A stretch of 64,000 nucleotides of DNA from Methylobacterium sp. PvR107. Lineage in GTDB: Bacteria; Pseudomonadota; Alphaproteobacteria; Rhizobiales; Beijerinckiaceae. The stretch spans positions 3,176,001 to 3,240,000 of the forward strand of contig NZ_JAFIBW010000001.1 in NCBI RefSeq assembly GCF_017833295.1, in the 5' to 3' direction. Each line of letters begins with the position of its first letter. Within the stretch, counting starts at the first letter, position 1. The notes under the pieces are model-generated. The model worked only from the letters and a program-made list of their open reading frames with translations. It was not told the origin of the DNA and did no database searches. The position numbers and the translations under genes are program-made. Below, piece after piece: positions 42,572-50,206 of this stretch.

Positions 42572-43138
42572 TCACCCGATCCGCAGATGCGTCCGCGGCC
42601 CGAGGCGCCGGAGCAGCCGCAGCAGGTCGGCCCGGGCCAGGGCGACGCAGCCCTCCGTGGGGCGGTAGCCGTCCCGGGCGATGTGCAGGAAGATCGCCGA
42701 GCCCCGCCCCTTCCGGATCGGGGCACGGTTGTAGTCGAGGTCGATCACCACGTCGTAGAGCCCGTCGTCCCGCCACATCGATTCGGCGCTGACGCCCGGG
42801 GCCGGAAGGCGGATCGGCCGGTTGTAGCGGCGGTCCCGGCTTTCGTCGCACCAGCCGTCATCGGGCCGGGTCGCCCGGAGCGGCAGCGCCGTACGCGGGC
42901 GGATCCCGAGATGATCGGGCCGGTAGGCGCCGCCCCGCAGGCGGAACCGGCCCCGCGGCGAGCCGCCGTCGCCCTCGCGCTTGGCGATGACGATCCCCCC
43001 GGCCCCGAGGGCGCAGGGGATCACCGTCGGGCCGACCAGAAGCTGCCCCCGCCGCCGGTCCCCGACCGTCGCCCGCACGCGGATCTCGCCCAGGGTCAGG
43101 CGGACCGAGCCGGGCTCCTCATTTCGTCCTCGACGCAC
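42572..43138 (-). CDS. L,D-transpeptidase catalytic-domain (YkuD-like) protein
   Basis: 188 residues from GTG 43138, with GGAAAGGG upstream. The catalytic motif is FLHIARDGYRPTEGCVALAR with His152 and Cys164, the HxxxxG...GC signature. GREGDGGSP-type segment IAKREGDGGSPRGRFRL precedes it. Enzymes of this COG3786-like kind may form 3-3 peptidoglycan cross-links or attach proteins. There is no clear signal peptide, so the start or the export route is uncertain. Confidence 0.85.
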   Translation of the reverse strand: MRRGRNEEPGSVRLTLGEIRVRATVGDRRRGQLLVGPTVIPCALGAGGIVIAKREGDGGSPRGRFRLRGGAYRPDHLGIRPRTALPLRATRPDDGWCDESRDRRYNRPIRLPAPGVSAESMWRDDGLYDVVIDLDYNRAPIRKGRGSAIFLHIARDGYRPTEGCVALARADLLRLLRRLGPRTHLRIG

Positions 43139-43489
43139 GGCTGCCCTTTCCTCGGCCGGACCGCCGAAGCGGAACGGCGGCTCTTAGGTCCCGGATTCGC
43201 AGTTGGAAACCGGTGAACAATTGCGCACAAGGCAGTTTCCGGCCACAACCGATGCCCTATCCTTGGCCGAAACCCGGCTGTCGATCCGGGATTTGGGAGC
43301 GAACCCGCCACGCCTCGCGCGGCCAACGCCCTCGAATCACGGTGCGCCATCGACCCGGCACGGACAATGATGCGGAAACATCAACCTCCGCAGGGTCGCA
43401 ACACGCGATTTTGCTGAGACCTTCAGTCATCGCACGCTGCGCCCGGAAGGCGCTCCTGCCCTTCCGCAGCCTGCTCTGGGACCCGGACG
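43139..43489. other. Intergenic region upstream of the response regulator
   Basis: 350 bases between the divergent L,D-transpeptidase and response-regulator genes. It contains a mildly AT-rich part around 43200-43230 (GGTGAACAATTGCGCAC) that could hold a promoter. No gene seen. Confidence 0.4.
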
Positions 43490-44176
43490 ATGCCGAATGC
43501 CTACCGCCTGCTGATCTGCGACGACGACGCGATCCTGCGCGACACCCTCACCGAGCAGCTCGACCTCTGCGAGGATTTCTCGGTGATCACCGAGGCGAAC
43601 GCCGCGGACGCGATCCGGCGGGTGGCCGCGGAGCGGATCGACCTCGCGGTGATGGATGTCGGCCTGCCCGATCTCGACGGGCGCGAGGCCGTGCGCCGGA
43701 TGCGGGCGGCCGGGTACCGCGGCCCGGTGATCATGCTCACCGCCCAGGATTCCGAGGCGGATCACGTCGAGGGGCTGGAGGCCGGCGCTAACGATTACGT
43801 GACCAAGCCGTTCAAGTTCGGCATTTTGCTGGCCCGGATCCGCGCGCACCTGCGCAGCCACGAGGCGTCCGAGGACGCGGTGTTCCAGATCGGCCCCTAC
43901 ACGTTCCGGCCGGGGGCCAAGCTGCTGGTCGGCGAGCGCGGCTCGAAGCTCAAGCTCACCGAGAAGGAGACCGCGATCCTGCGCTTCCTCTACCGGGCGG
44001 GCCGGGCGGTGGTGAACCGCGACACGCTGCTGGCCGAGGTCTGGGGCTACAACGCCCACGTCACCACCCACACGCTGGAGACGCACATCTACCGGCTGCG
44101 CCAGAAGATCGAGCCCAACCCCGCCACCGCCGCGATCCTCGTGACGGAGGGCGGTGGATACAAGTTGCTGCCCTGA
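43490..44176 (+). CDS. OmpR/PhoB-type response regulator
   Basis: 228 residues from ATG 43490. The receiver domain has the acid pocket (LICDDDAIL), phosphoacceptor Asp56 (AVMDVGLPDLDG), LTAQDSEADHVEGLEAGAND and the Lys in YVTKPFKFG. The C-terminal winged helix is LKLTEKETAILRFLYRAGRA, VWGYNAHVTTHTLETHIYRL. No histidine kinase gene lies next to it, so it is an orphan regulator. A homologue sits beside cell-envelope genes in several related bacteria, but the target genes are unknown. Confidence 0.93.
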   Translation: MPNAYRLLICDDDAILRDTLTEQLDLCEDFSVITEANAADAIRRVAAERIDLAVMDVGLPDLDGREAVRRMRAAGYRGPVIMLTAQDSEADHVEGLEAGANDYVTKPFKFGILLARIRAHLRSHEASEDAVFQIGPYTFRPGAKLLVGERGSKLKLTEKETAILRFLYRAGRAVVNRDTLLAEVWGYNAHVTTHTLETHIYRLRQKIEPNPATAAILVTEGGGYKLLP

Positions 44177-44239
44177 CGAAAAGACGTTTTACGTATAGGC
44201 GATCAATCGCGTCGCGTATGCGCAGGGTGGTGAGGCGTC

Positions 44240-44731
44240 TTGGGGCTCGACGACGATATCGCGATCCTCGCCGCCGCGCCGCTGTTCGGCTTCCTCGACC
44301 GGGATGCCCTGCGCCTGCTGACCTTCGCGGCCGAGCGGCGCGAGCTCGCGGATGGCGACCTACTGTTCTCCCGCGGCGACCCGGCCGATGGCGGCTTCGT
44401 GGTGATGTCGGGCACGATCCGGCTCGCGCCGCGGGGGGCCGGGGCCGAGCCGGTGCGGGCCGGACGCGCGGCGCTGATCGGACAGCTCGCCCTGTTCGTC
44501 CGCGGGACGCGCCCGACCGAGGCCCGGGCCGAGGGCGCCGCCGAACTCATGCGGATCACCCCGACGCTGATGCGCCGCGTGCTGGAGGAATTCCCCGGCG
44601 CCGCCCAGGCCGTCCACGACACGCTGGCGGACGACCTCGCCGGTCTGGTCGCCGATCTCGATCAGGTGCGCGGGCTGCTCGCGGCGATCGACGGCATCTC
44701 CTCAGGTGACAGCCCCGAAGACCGCTTGTAA
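44240..44731 (+). CDS. Cyclic-nucleotide-binding domain protein
   Basis: 163 residues from a TTG at 44240. The CRP-type cNMP fold runs from residue 8 to 120 ([69 protein letters not shown]). The phosphate-binding cassette is weak (GQLALF for GE.AL). No helix-turn-helix follows, so it is not a CRP-like activator; it may act through protein contacts. It stands 63 bases after the response regulator, on the same strand. Confidence 0.85.
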   Translation: MGLDDDIAILAAAPLFGFLDRDALRLLTFAAERRELADGDLLFSRGDPADGGFVVMSGTIRLAPRGAGAEPVRAGRAALIGQLALFVRGTRPTEARAEGAAELMRITPTLMRRVLEEFPGAAQAVHDTLADDLAGLVADLDQVRGLLAAIDGISSGDSPEDRL

Positions 44732-44766
44732 GCACGGGCTCCCGCCGCAAGAGTTCTGACCCGTCC

Positions 44767-45642
44767 ATGTCCCAGGCCGGCAAGCCCCATTCCGATCCCG
44801 CCCATTCCGATCTCGCCCAGACCATCGAAGCCGCCTGGGAAGACCGCGCCAACATCTCGACCGCCACGAAGGGCGCGGTGCGCGAGGCGGTCGAGGCGGC
44901 TCTGGACCTGCTCGATTCCGGCCAGGCCCGCGTCGCCGAGAAGAGCGGCAACCAGGACTGGGTCGTCAACCAGTGGCTGAAGAAGGCGGTGCTACTCTCC
45001 TTCCGCCTGAACGACATGGCGGCGATCGAGGGCGGCCCCGGCGGCGCGCCCTGGTGGGACAAGGTCGCCTCCAAGTTCGCCGGCTGGGGCGAGGCCGAGT
45101 TCCGCGCCGCCGGCCTGCGCGCCGTGCCGGGCTGCTTCGTCCGCCGCGGCTCCTACATCGCGCCGGGCGCCGTGCTGATGCCGAGCTTCGTCAATCTCGG
45201 CGCCCATGTCGGCGAGGGCACGATGGTCGACACCTGGGTGACGATCGGCTCCTGCGCGCAGGTGGGGAAGAACTGCCACATCTCCGGCGGCGCCGGCATC
45301 GCGGGCGTGCTGGAGCCGCTCCAGGCCAACCCGGTGATCATCGAGGACGATTGCTTCATCGGCGCCCGCGCCGAAGTGGCGGAGGGCGTGATCGTCGGCC
45401 AGGGCAGCGTCCTGTCGATGGGCGTCTATATCGGCGCCTCGACCAAGATCGTCGACCGCACCACCGGCGAGGTCATGTATGGCCGGGTGCCGCCCTACTC
45501 GGTCGTCGTCTCGGGCACGATGCCCGGCAAGGCGCTGCCGGACGGATCCCCGGGCCCGGGCCTGTACTGCGCGGTGATCGTCAAGCGCGTCGATGCCGGC
45601 ACCCGGTCGAAGACCGCGATCAACGAGCTGCTCCGCACCTGA
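44767..45642 (+). CDS. dapD: Tetrahydrodipicolinate N-succinyltransferase
   Basis: 291 residues. The N-terminal helical domain ([20 protein letters not shown]) is followed by a left-handed beta helix of hexapeptide repeats ([80 protein letters not shown]). It transfers succinyl from succinyl-CoA in the lysine and diaminopimelate pathway. ATG 44767 is the natural start and the length equals the family. Confidence 0.98.
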   Translation: MSQAGKPHSDPAHSDLAQTIEAAWEDRANISTATKGAVREAVEAALDLLDSGQARVAEKSGNQDWVVNQWLKKAVLLSFRLNDMAAIEGGPGGAPWWDKVASKFAGWGEAEFRAAGLRAVPGCFVRRGSYIAPGAVLMPSFVNLGAHVGEGTMVDTWVTIGSCAQVGKNCHISGGAGIAGVLEPLQANPVIIEDDCFIGARAEVAEGVIVGQGSVLSMGVYIGASTKIVDRTTGEVMYGRVPPYSVVVSGTMPGKALPDGSPGPGLYCAVIVKRVDAGTRSKTAINELLRT

Positions 45643-45668
45643 TTCTTTTGGGACTTGGTGGCGGCCCG

Positions 45669-46523
45669 ATGGAGACGCGGGAGTTCAATCTCACGGTGGC
45701 GGGCCGGCCGGTGCCGACGCCCTGCGACGGGATCGGCCAGGGGCAGGACGCGCTCCTGCTCCCGGCCCTCTCGACCATCTCGGCGCGGGCCGAGATGCGC
45801 GACCTCGCCCGCGAGCTGGGGCGTGCGTATCGCTGCCGCATCCCCGACTGGCCGGGCTTCGGCGCCCGTCCCCGGGCCCGGCTGCCCCTGGCCCCGGAGA
45901 CGTTCCACGCCTTCCTGGACGCGCTGCTCGAAGCCGCGCCCGGCCCCTACGCCCTCGGCGTCGCGGCCGGCCATGCCGCCGGCTACCTCGTGGCGGCGGC
46001 GCGGCGCCATCCCGGCACCTTCGCCCGGCTGGTCCTGGTGGCGCCGACCTGGCGGGGGCCGCTGTCCACCGCGATGCCGGGCCGCGCGCACTGGTTCCCG
46101 CGCATCCGCCGGGCCGTGGAGGCCCCGATCCTCGGCGAGGCGCTCTATCGGATCAACATCAGCCCGCCGATCATCGGCCGGATGATGCGCGCCCATGTCT
46201 ACGCCGACGCGGCGCGCGTCACACCGGCCGTGGTCCGCGACAAGCACGCGATCACCCGCCAGCGCAACGGCCGGTTCGGCACCGCGGCCTTCGTCACCGG
46301 CGGCCTCGACCCGGTGGGCAGCCGCGCCGCCTTCCTCGACCTGTTCGACGCGGCCCTGCCGCCGATCCTGGTGCTGCGGCCCGAGGGCGCCCCGCGCCGC
46401 TCGGGAGCCGAGATGGACGCCCTCATCGCCGGCGGCCGGGTGACGGGCGCGGTGATCCCCGGCGCGCTGAGCCCGCACGAGGAGCATCCGGGGGCCGTGG
46501 CCGCCGCGATCCGGGCGGGCTGA
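45669..46523 (+). CDS. Alpha/beta-hydrolase fold protein lacking nucleophile Ser
   Basis: 284 residues from ATG 45669, 26 bases after dapD. The fold is clear: DALLLPALSTISARAEMRDL, CRIPDWPGFGARPR, FHAFLDALLEA, LVLVAPTWRGP and the late His region LSPHEEHPGAVAAAI. At the nucleophile elbow GH-S-x-G is replaced by GHAAG, residue Ala103. It is therefore probably not a serine hydrolase, but may bind a ligand or have another chemistry. Cotranscription with dapD is likely. Confidence 0.8.
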   Translation: METREFNLTVAGRPVPTPCDGIGQGQDALLLPALSTISARAEMRDLARELGRAYRCRIPDWPGFGARPRARLPLAPETFHAFLDALLEAAPGPYALGVAAGHAAGYLVAAARRHPGTFARLVLVAPTWRGPLSTAMPGRAHWFPRIRRAVEAPILGEALYRINISPPIIGRMMRAHVYADAARVTPAVVRDKHAITRQRNGRFGTAAFVTGGLDPVGSRAAFLDLFDAALPPILVLRPEGAPRRSGAEMDALIAGGRVTGAVIPGALSPHEEHPGAVAAAIRAG

Positions 46524-46661
46524 CGTCCCTCAGCGCAGGGCGCGACGGGCCCCATCTGGACAGGACTGCCCACCTGTGCACGGACTGAGCAAGCCGGCCG
46601 AGCCGTTCGTCCGGCAGCGGGACTGGCCCGCAGGTTTCCATCCGAGAGAGACCCGGATCCG

Positions 46662-47546
46662 ATGCTGCGCACCCCGCCCCGTCTCGCTCCGTGCGTCCTC
46701 GCCGCTCTCCTCGCCGCTCTCCTGGCCGCGGCGGGCCCGGCACCGGCCGAGGACATGCCCCGCCCTGCCCCGCCGGGCGTGGCGCCGTCGCTCGGCTCCG
46801 ACACGCTCAAGCCCGGCAAGCCGGCGGCGAAACCCTATCTCGCCGACACGGCGCTGCCCGACGCCCTCAAGATCCTGCCGGCGCCGCCGGCCCACGACGC
46901 GCCCCTCGACAAGGCCGACCGGGCGGCCTTCACCAGCACCCGCGCCCTCAAGGGCAGCCCGCGCTGGGAGATCGCCAGCAACGACGTCGCCGAGGGCGCC
47001 GCCGCGGTGCTGGAGAATTTCGCCTGCGTGCTCGGCACCCGGATCGACCAGACCCAGGTGCCGGCGGTGATCAACCTGCTGGAGCGGGCCCGCCTCGACC
47101 TCGCCCGGGCGACCCGCGGTCCCAAGGTGCATTACCGCCGGCTGCGGCCCTTCGTGGGCAACGAGGCCCCGATCTGCGTCCAGCGCAGCCAGGCGCTGGC
47201 CGACAGCTTCAGCTATCCCTCCGGCCACGCGACGCAGGGCTGGGCCTACGCGCTGATCCTGGCGGCGCTGGTGCCCGAGAAGGCGACCCCGATCCTGGTC
47301 CGCGGCCGGGCCTATGGCGAGAGCCGGATCGTCTGCGGCGTCCACTGGCTCAGCGACGTGGCCGCGGGGCGCCTCACCGGCACCGCGGTCTTCGCCGCCC
47401 TGATGGGCGACCCGGCCTTCCGGGCCGACCTCGACAAGGCCCGGACCGAGCTGCGCGCCGCCCTCGCCGGGGCCGGGACCGCGCCCGATCAGGCGACCTG
47501 CACCCGGGAGGCCGATGCCCTGCGGGAGCCGCCGCTGGAATTCTGA
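46662..47546 (+). CDS. phoN: Class A nonspecific acid phosphatase (PAP2 superfamily)
   Basis: 294 residues from ATG 46662. Signal peptide (LAPCVLAALLAALLAAAGPA). The phosphatase motifs are complete: KVHYRRLRPF (KX6RP), YPSGHATQGWAYALIL (PSGH), and SRIVCGVHWLSDVAAGR (SRX5HX3D). These periplasmic enzymes remove phosphate from nucleotides and sugar phosphates. The mature length of about 265 fits. It stands alone between the dapD group and the TonB receptors. Confidence 0.93.
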   Translation: MLRTPPRLAPCVLAALLAALLAAAGPAPAEDMPRPAPPGVAPSLGSDTLKPGKPAAKPYLADTALPDALKILPAPPAHDAPLDKADRAAFTSTRALKGSPRWEIASNDVAEGAAAVLENFACVLGTRIDQTQVPAVINLLERARLDLARATRGPKVHYRRLRPFVGNEAPICVQRSQALADSFSYPSGHATQGWAYALILAALVPEKATPILVRGRAYGESRIVCGVHWLSDVAAGRLTGTAVFAALMGDPAFRADLDKARTELRAALAGAGTAPDQATCTREADALREPPLEF

Positions 47547-47686
47547 GGTCGGCCGGCGCAGATGAAACGGAGCGTACCCGTAGATCCCGTCGGGGTGCCG
47601 ACAGCTCTGCTGCCCGGGTTGGGTTCCAGGGCCGCCTCGAAGGCAGGCCCGGCTTTGAACAGCCTGTCAGGCTGGAAACGTTATAG

Positions 47687-47720
47687 ATTTTAAGTCCTCT
47701 AACTGTGTGATTTGCAACAC
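47687..47720 (+). promoter_or_regulatory. Shared upstream motif of TonB receptor 1
   Basis: A 34-base AT-rich element 87 bases before the start at 47807. It agrees with the element at 50093-50126 at 26 of 34 positions: a common start ATTTTAAG, TCTAA, TGTGTGAT and a final AACAC. Within it GTGT-N8-ACAC is an inverted repeat. It could combine a promoter with an operator for an iron regulator (Fur, Irr or RirA); the regulator is not known. Confidence 0.6.
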
Positions 47721-47806
47721 AAATCTGCCTTGCCCGATCCTCCTGGCGCAGCCCACCGTGAGCGCTCGATCACCGGTCACCGGTGCCGGTTCGGGTTTCG
47801 AAGGTC

Positions 47807-50032
47807 ATGCGTTCGGTCCGCCTCACGGTTCTTCTCGCCTCGACGGCGCTCACCGGCTCCGCCCTCGCCCAGGAGGCGAAGGTGCAGCTCAACGAGATCT
47901 CCGTGGAGGCCGCGGGCCCCAGCCCGGCCGCCGCGGCCGTCTCCGGCGCGGGCGGCAATGTCAGCGGCGGCGACGGCAACAGCTCGGCCACCAGCGGCGG
48001 CGGCGGCGGGCCCTCGGGGATCACCGGCTATGTCGCCCGGGTCAGCCCCGCCGCCACCAAGACCAACACCGCGCTGATCGAGACCCCGCAATCGGTGTCG
48101 GTCGTCACCCGCGAGCAGCTCAACGACCGCAACGTCCAGAGCGTCAACGAGGCTCTGGCCTACACGCCGGGCGTGTCGAGCAACGTGTTCGGCTTCGATC
48201 CGCGCTTCGACGCCTTCTACATCCGCGGCTTCGCCGCGACGAACAACGGCGTCTTCCGCGATGGCCTGCGCCAGCCCGGCGTCGGGCAGGCGGTGGCCCG
48301 GATCGAGCCCTACGGAACCGAGGCGCTGACCATCCTGCGCGGACCGTCCTCCGGACTCTACGGGCTCGGCTCGCCGGGCGGCATCGTCGACATCACCTCG
48401 AAGCGGCCGGTCTTCGTGCCCTTCGGCGAGGTCTGGTTCCAGGGCGGCAATTTCGACCGCACCCAGGGCAATTTCGACATCGGCAGCCCGATCGAGGGCT
48501 CGGACGGCACCCTCGCCTTCCGGCTGACCGGCGCGTTCCGCGAGGCGAACACGTTCCTGCCGAGCGGCAGCGACAACCGCTTCACCATCGCGCCGGCGCT
48601 GACCTGGAAGCCCTCGGCCGACACCACCGTCACGCTGCTCACCGAGTTCCAGCACTCCAAGGCGCCCGGCACCTCGGCCTTCTACACCGCGCCGGGCTTC
48701 GTCATCACCCGCCTCTACCAGGGCGACGCGGCCTTCAACGCCCTGAACCAGGATTCCTACCGGATCGGCTACGCCTTCGAGCACCGGTTCTCGGACGACC
48801 TGATCTTCCGCCAGAATGTCCGCTACCAGAACATCGACAGCCATCTCGCCTACACGCAGATCGACAGCGTCACCGGCCTCTCGGCCCAGCGCGAGAATGG
48901 GCTGATCCACGACCGGCTCGGCTACGTGGCAGTCGACAACCAGCTCGAGGCGCATCTCGTCACCGGCCCGGTGAGCCACACCCTGCTCGCCGGCGTCGAT
49001 TACCTCCACTACGATTACCGGCGCGATGCCGGTTTCGGCCTGATCCCGGACCTCAACCTCGCGGGCGTCGGCGACTTCTCGACCTTCCGCTCCCGCACCT
49101 TCGTGCCCCGCCCGGCCCTCGCCTCGGCCTCCGAGCAGGCGCAGGACCAGATCGGCCTCTACATCCAGGAGCAGGCGAAGTTCGACCGCTTCGTCCTGAC
49201 GCTGACCGGCCGCCAGGATTTCGTCAGCCAGTCCACCCGCGCCGGCACGCCGGGCAGCCTCGGCGCGGCGCGGAGCCAGGACGATTCCGCCTTCACGGGC
49301 CGCGCCGGCCTCAACTACCTGCTGGCGCCGGGGCTGGTGCCCTACGCGAGCTACGCCACGACCTTCACACCGCAGCTCGGCGTCGACATCAACGGCCGCC
49401 CGTTCAAGGCCGCCACCGGCGACCAGATCGAGGCCGGCGTGAAATACGCCCTCCCCGACACCAACATCACCGGAAGTTTTGCCGGCTTCGATATCGTGCA
49501 GTCGAGCGTCCTGCAGACCGACCCGACCAACGTCGCCAATCAGGTCGCCTCCGGGTCGGTCCAGTCCAAGGGCTTCGAGGCGGAGCTGACCGCCAATGTC
49601 GCGCCCGGCACGAACCTGACCGTCGCCTACACGCATCTCGACCTGCGCTATCGCAACGCGACCTTCCCGGGCACGACCCAGTCGATCAGCGGCAATGCCG
49701 TCTCGGGCATCCCGGGCGACACCTTCGCGGCCTTCGGGACCTATCAATTCCCGCCCGCCTCGCCGCTGCGCGGCCTGCAGATCGGCGGCGGCATCCGCTA
49801 CACGAGCACGAGCTTCGCCGACGACCTCAACACCGTGCGCAACCCGACGGTGACGCAGTTCGACGCCCTAGTCGCCTACGATTTCGCCGCGCTGGACCCG
49901 AAGTACAAGGGCTTCCGGGCGCAGATCAACGCGTTCAACATCTTCGACCGCAACTACGACACGTGCCAGTCGGGCTTCTGCTACCGCGGCGCGCCCGCCA
50001 CCGTGATCGGTAGCCTGATCTACCGCTGGTAG
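47807..50032 (+). CDS. TonB-dependent siderophore receptor 1
   Basis: 741 residues from ATG 47807 (AAGG upstream). Signal peptide VRLTVLLASTALTGSALA; probable TonB box VQLNEISVEA; a Gly/Ser-rich spacer; the plug domain (ETPQSVSVVTREQLNDRNVQ, ALAYTPGVSS, FYIRGFAATNNGVFRDGLRQ, LRGPSSGLYGLGSPGGIVDI); then a 22-strand beta-barrel to the terminal aromatic GSLIYRW. There is no N-terminal STN signalling domain. It belongs to the ferrichrome/ferrioxamine-type family and imports a ferric siderophore. A second similar receptor follows in tandem. Confidence 0.93.
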   Translation: MRSVRLTVLLASTALTGSALAQEAKVQLNEISVEAAGPSPAAAAVSGAGGNVSGGDGNSSATSGGGGGPSGITGYVARVSPAATKTNTALIETPQSVSVVTREQLNDRNVQSVNEALAYTPGVSSNVFGFDPRFDAFYIRGFAATNNGVFRDGLRQPGVGQAVARIEPYGTEALTILRGPSSGLYGLGSPGGIVDITSKRPVFVPFGEVWFQGGNFDRTQGNFDIGSPIEGSDGTLAFRLTGAFREANTFLPSGSDNRFTIAPALTWKPSADTTVTLLTEFQHSKAPGTSAFYTAPGFVITRLYQGDAAFNALNQDSYRIGYAFEHRFSDDLIFRQNVRYQNIDSHLAYTQIDSVTGLSAQRENGLIHDRLGYVAVDNQLEAHLVTGPVSHTLLAGVDYLHYDYRRDAGFGLIPDLNLAGVGDFSTFRSRTFVPRPALASASEQAQDQIGLYIQEQAKFDRFVLTLTGRQDFVSQSTRAGTPGSLGAARSQDDSAFTGRAGLNYLLAPGLVPYASYATTFTPQLGVDINGRPFKAATGDQIEAGVKYALPDTNITGSFAGFDIVQSSVLQTDPTNVANQVASGSVQSKGFEAELTANVAPGTNLTVAYTHLDLRYRNATFPGTTQSISGNAVSGIPGDTFAAFGTYQFPPASPLRGLQIGGGIRYTSTSFADDLNTVRNPTVTQFDALVAYDFAALDPKYKGFRAQINAFNIFDRNYDTCQSGFCYRGAPATVIGSLIYRW

Positions 50033-50092
50033 GGCAGGGCCTGGTCGGTCCGTGCCGGCTTCGGGGCGGACCGCAGCTTCGAACCGTTTCAC

Positions 50093-50126
50093 ATTTTAAG
50101 CGTTCTAAGTGTGTGATGAATAACAC
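50093..50126 (+). promoter_or_regulatory. Shared upstream motif of TonB receptor 2
   Basis: The second copy of the 34-base element, 81 bases before the start at 50207. It has ATTTTAAG, TTCTAAG, TGTGTGATG and the GTGT-N8-ACAC inverted repeat. TTTTAAG-CG-TTCTAAG resembles the half-sites described for Irr-type (ICE) boxes, but only loosely. Confidence 0.6.
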
Positions 50127-50206
50127 GTTTTCGGCTTGATCAAGAAACCGTGAACGGGCGAAGAGGACCTCAAGTGCCGATCAACGGCGCGCAGTCAGGG
50201 TCCTCG

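Noticed and set aside
47777..49747. A 656-codon open frame on the minus strand across TonB receptor 1
   Set aside because: It is the antisense of a high-GC gene, where third-position G/C keeps the opposite frame open. The receptor frame has clear domains; this one has none.
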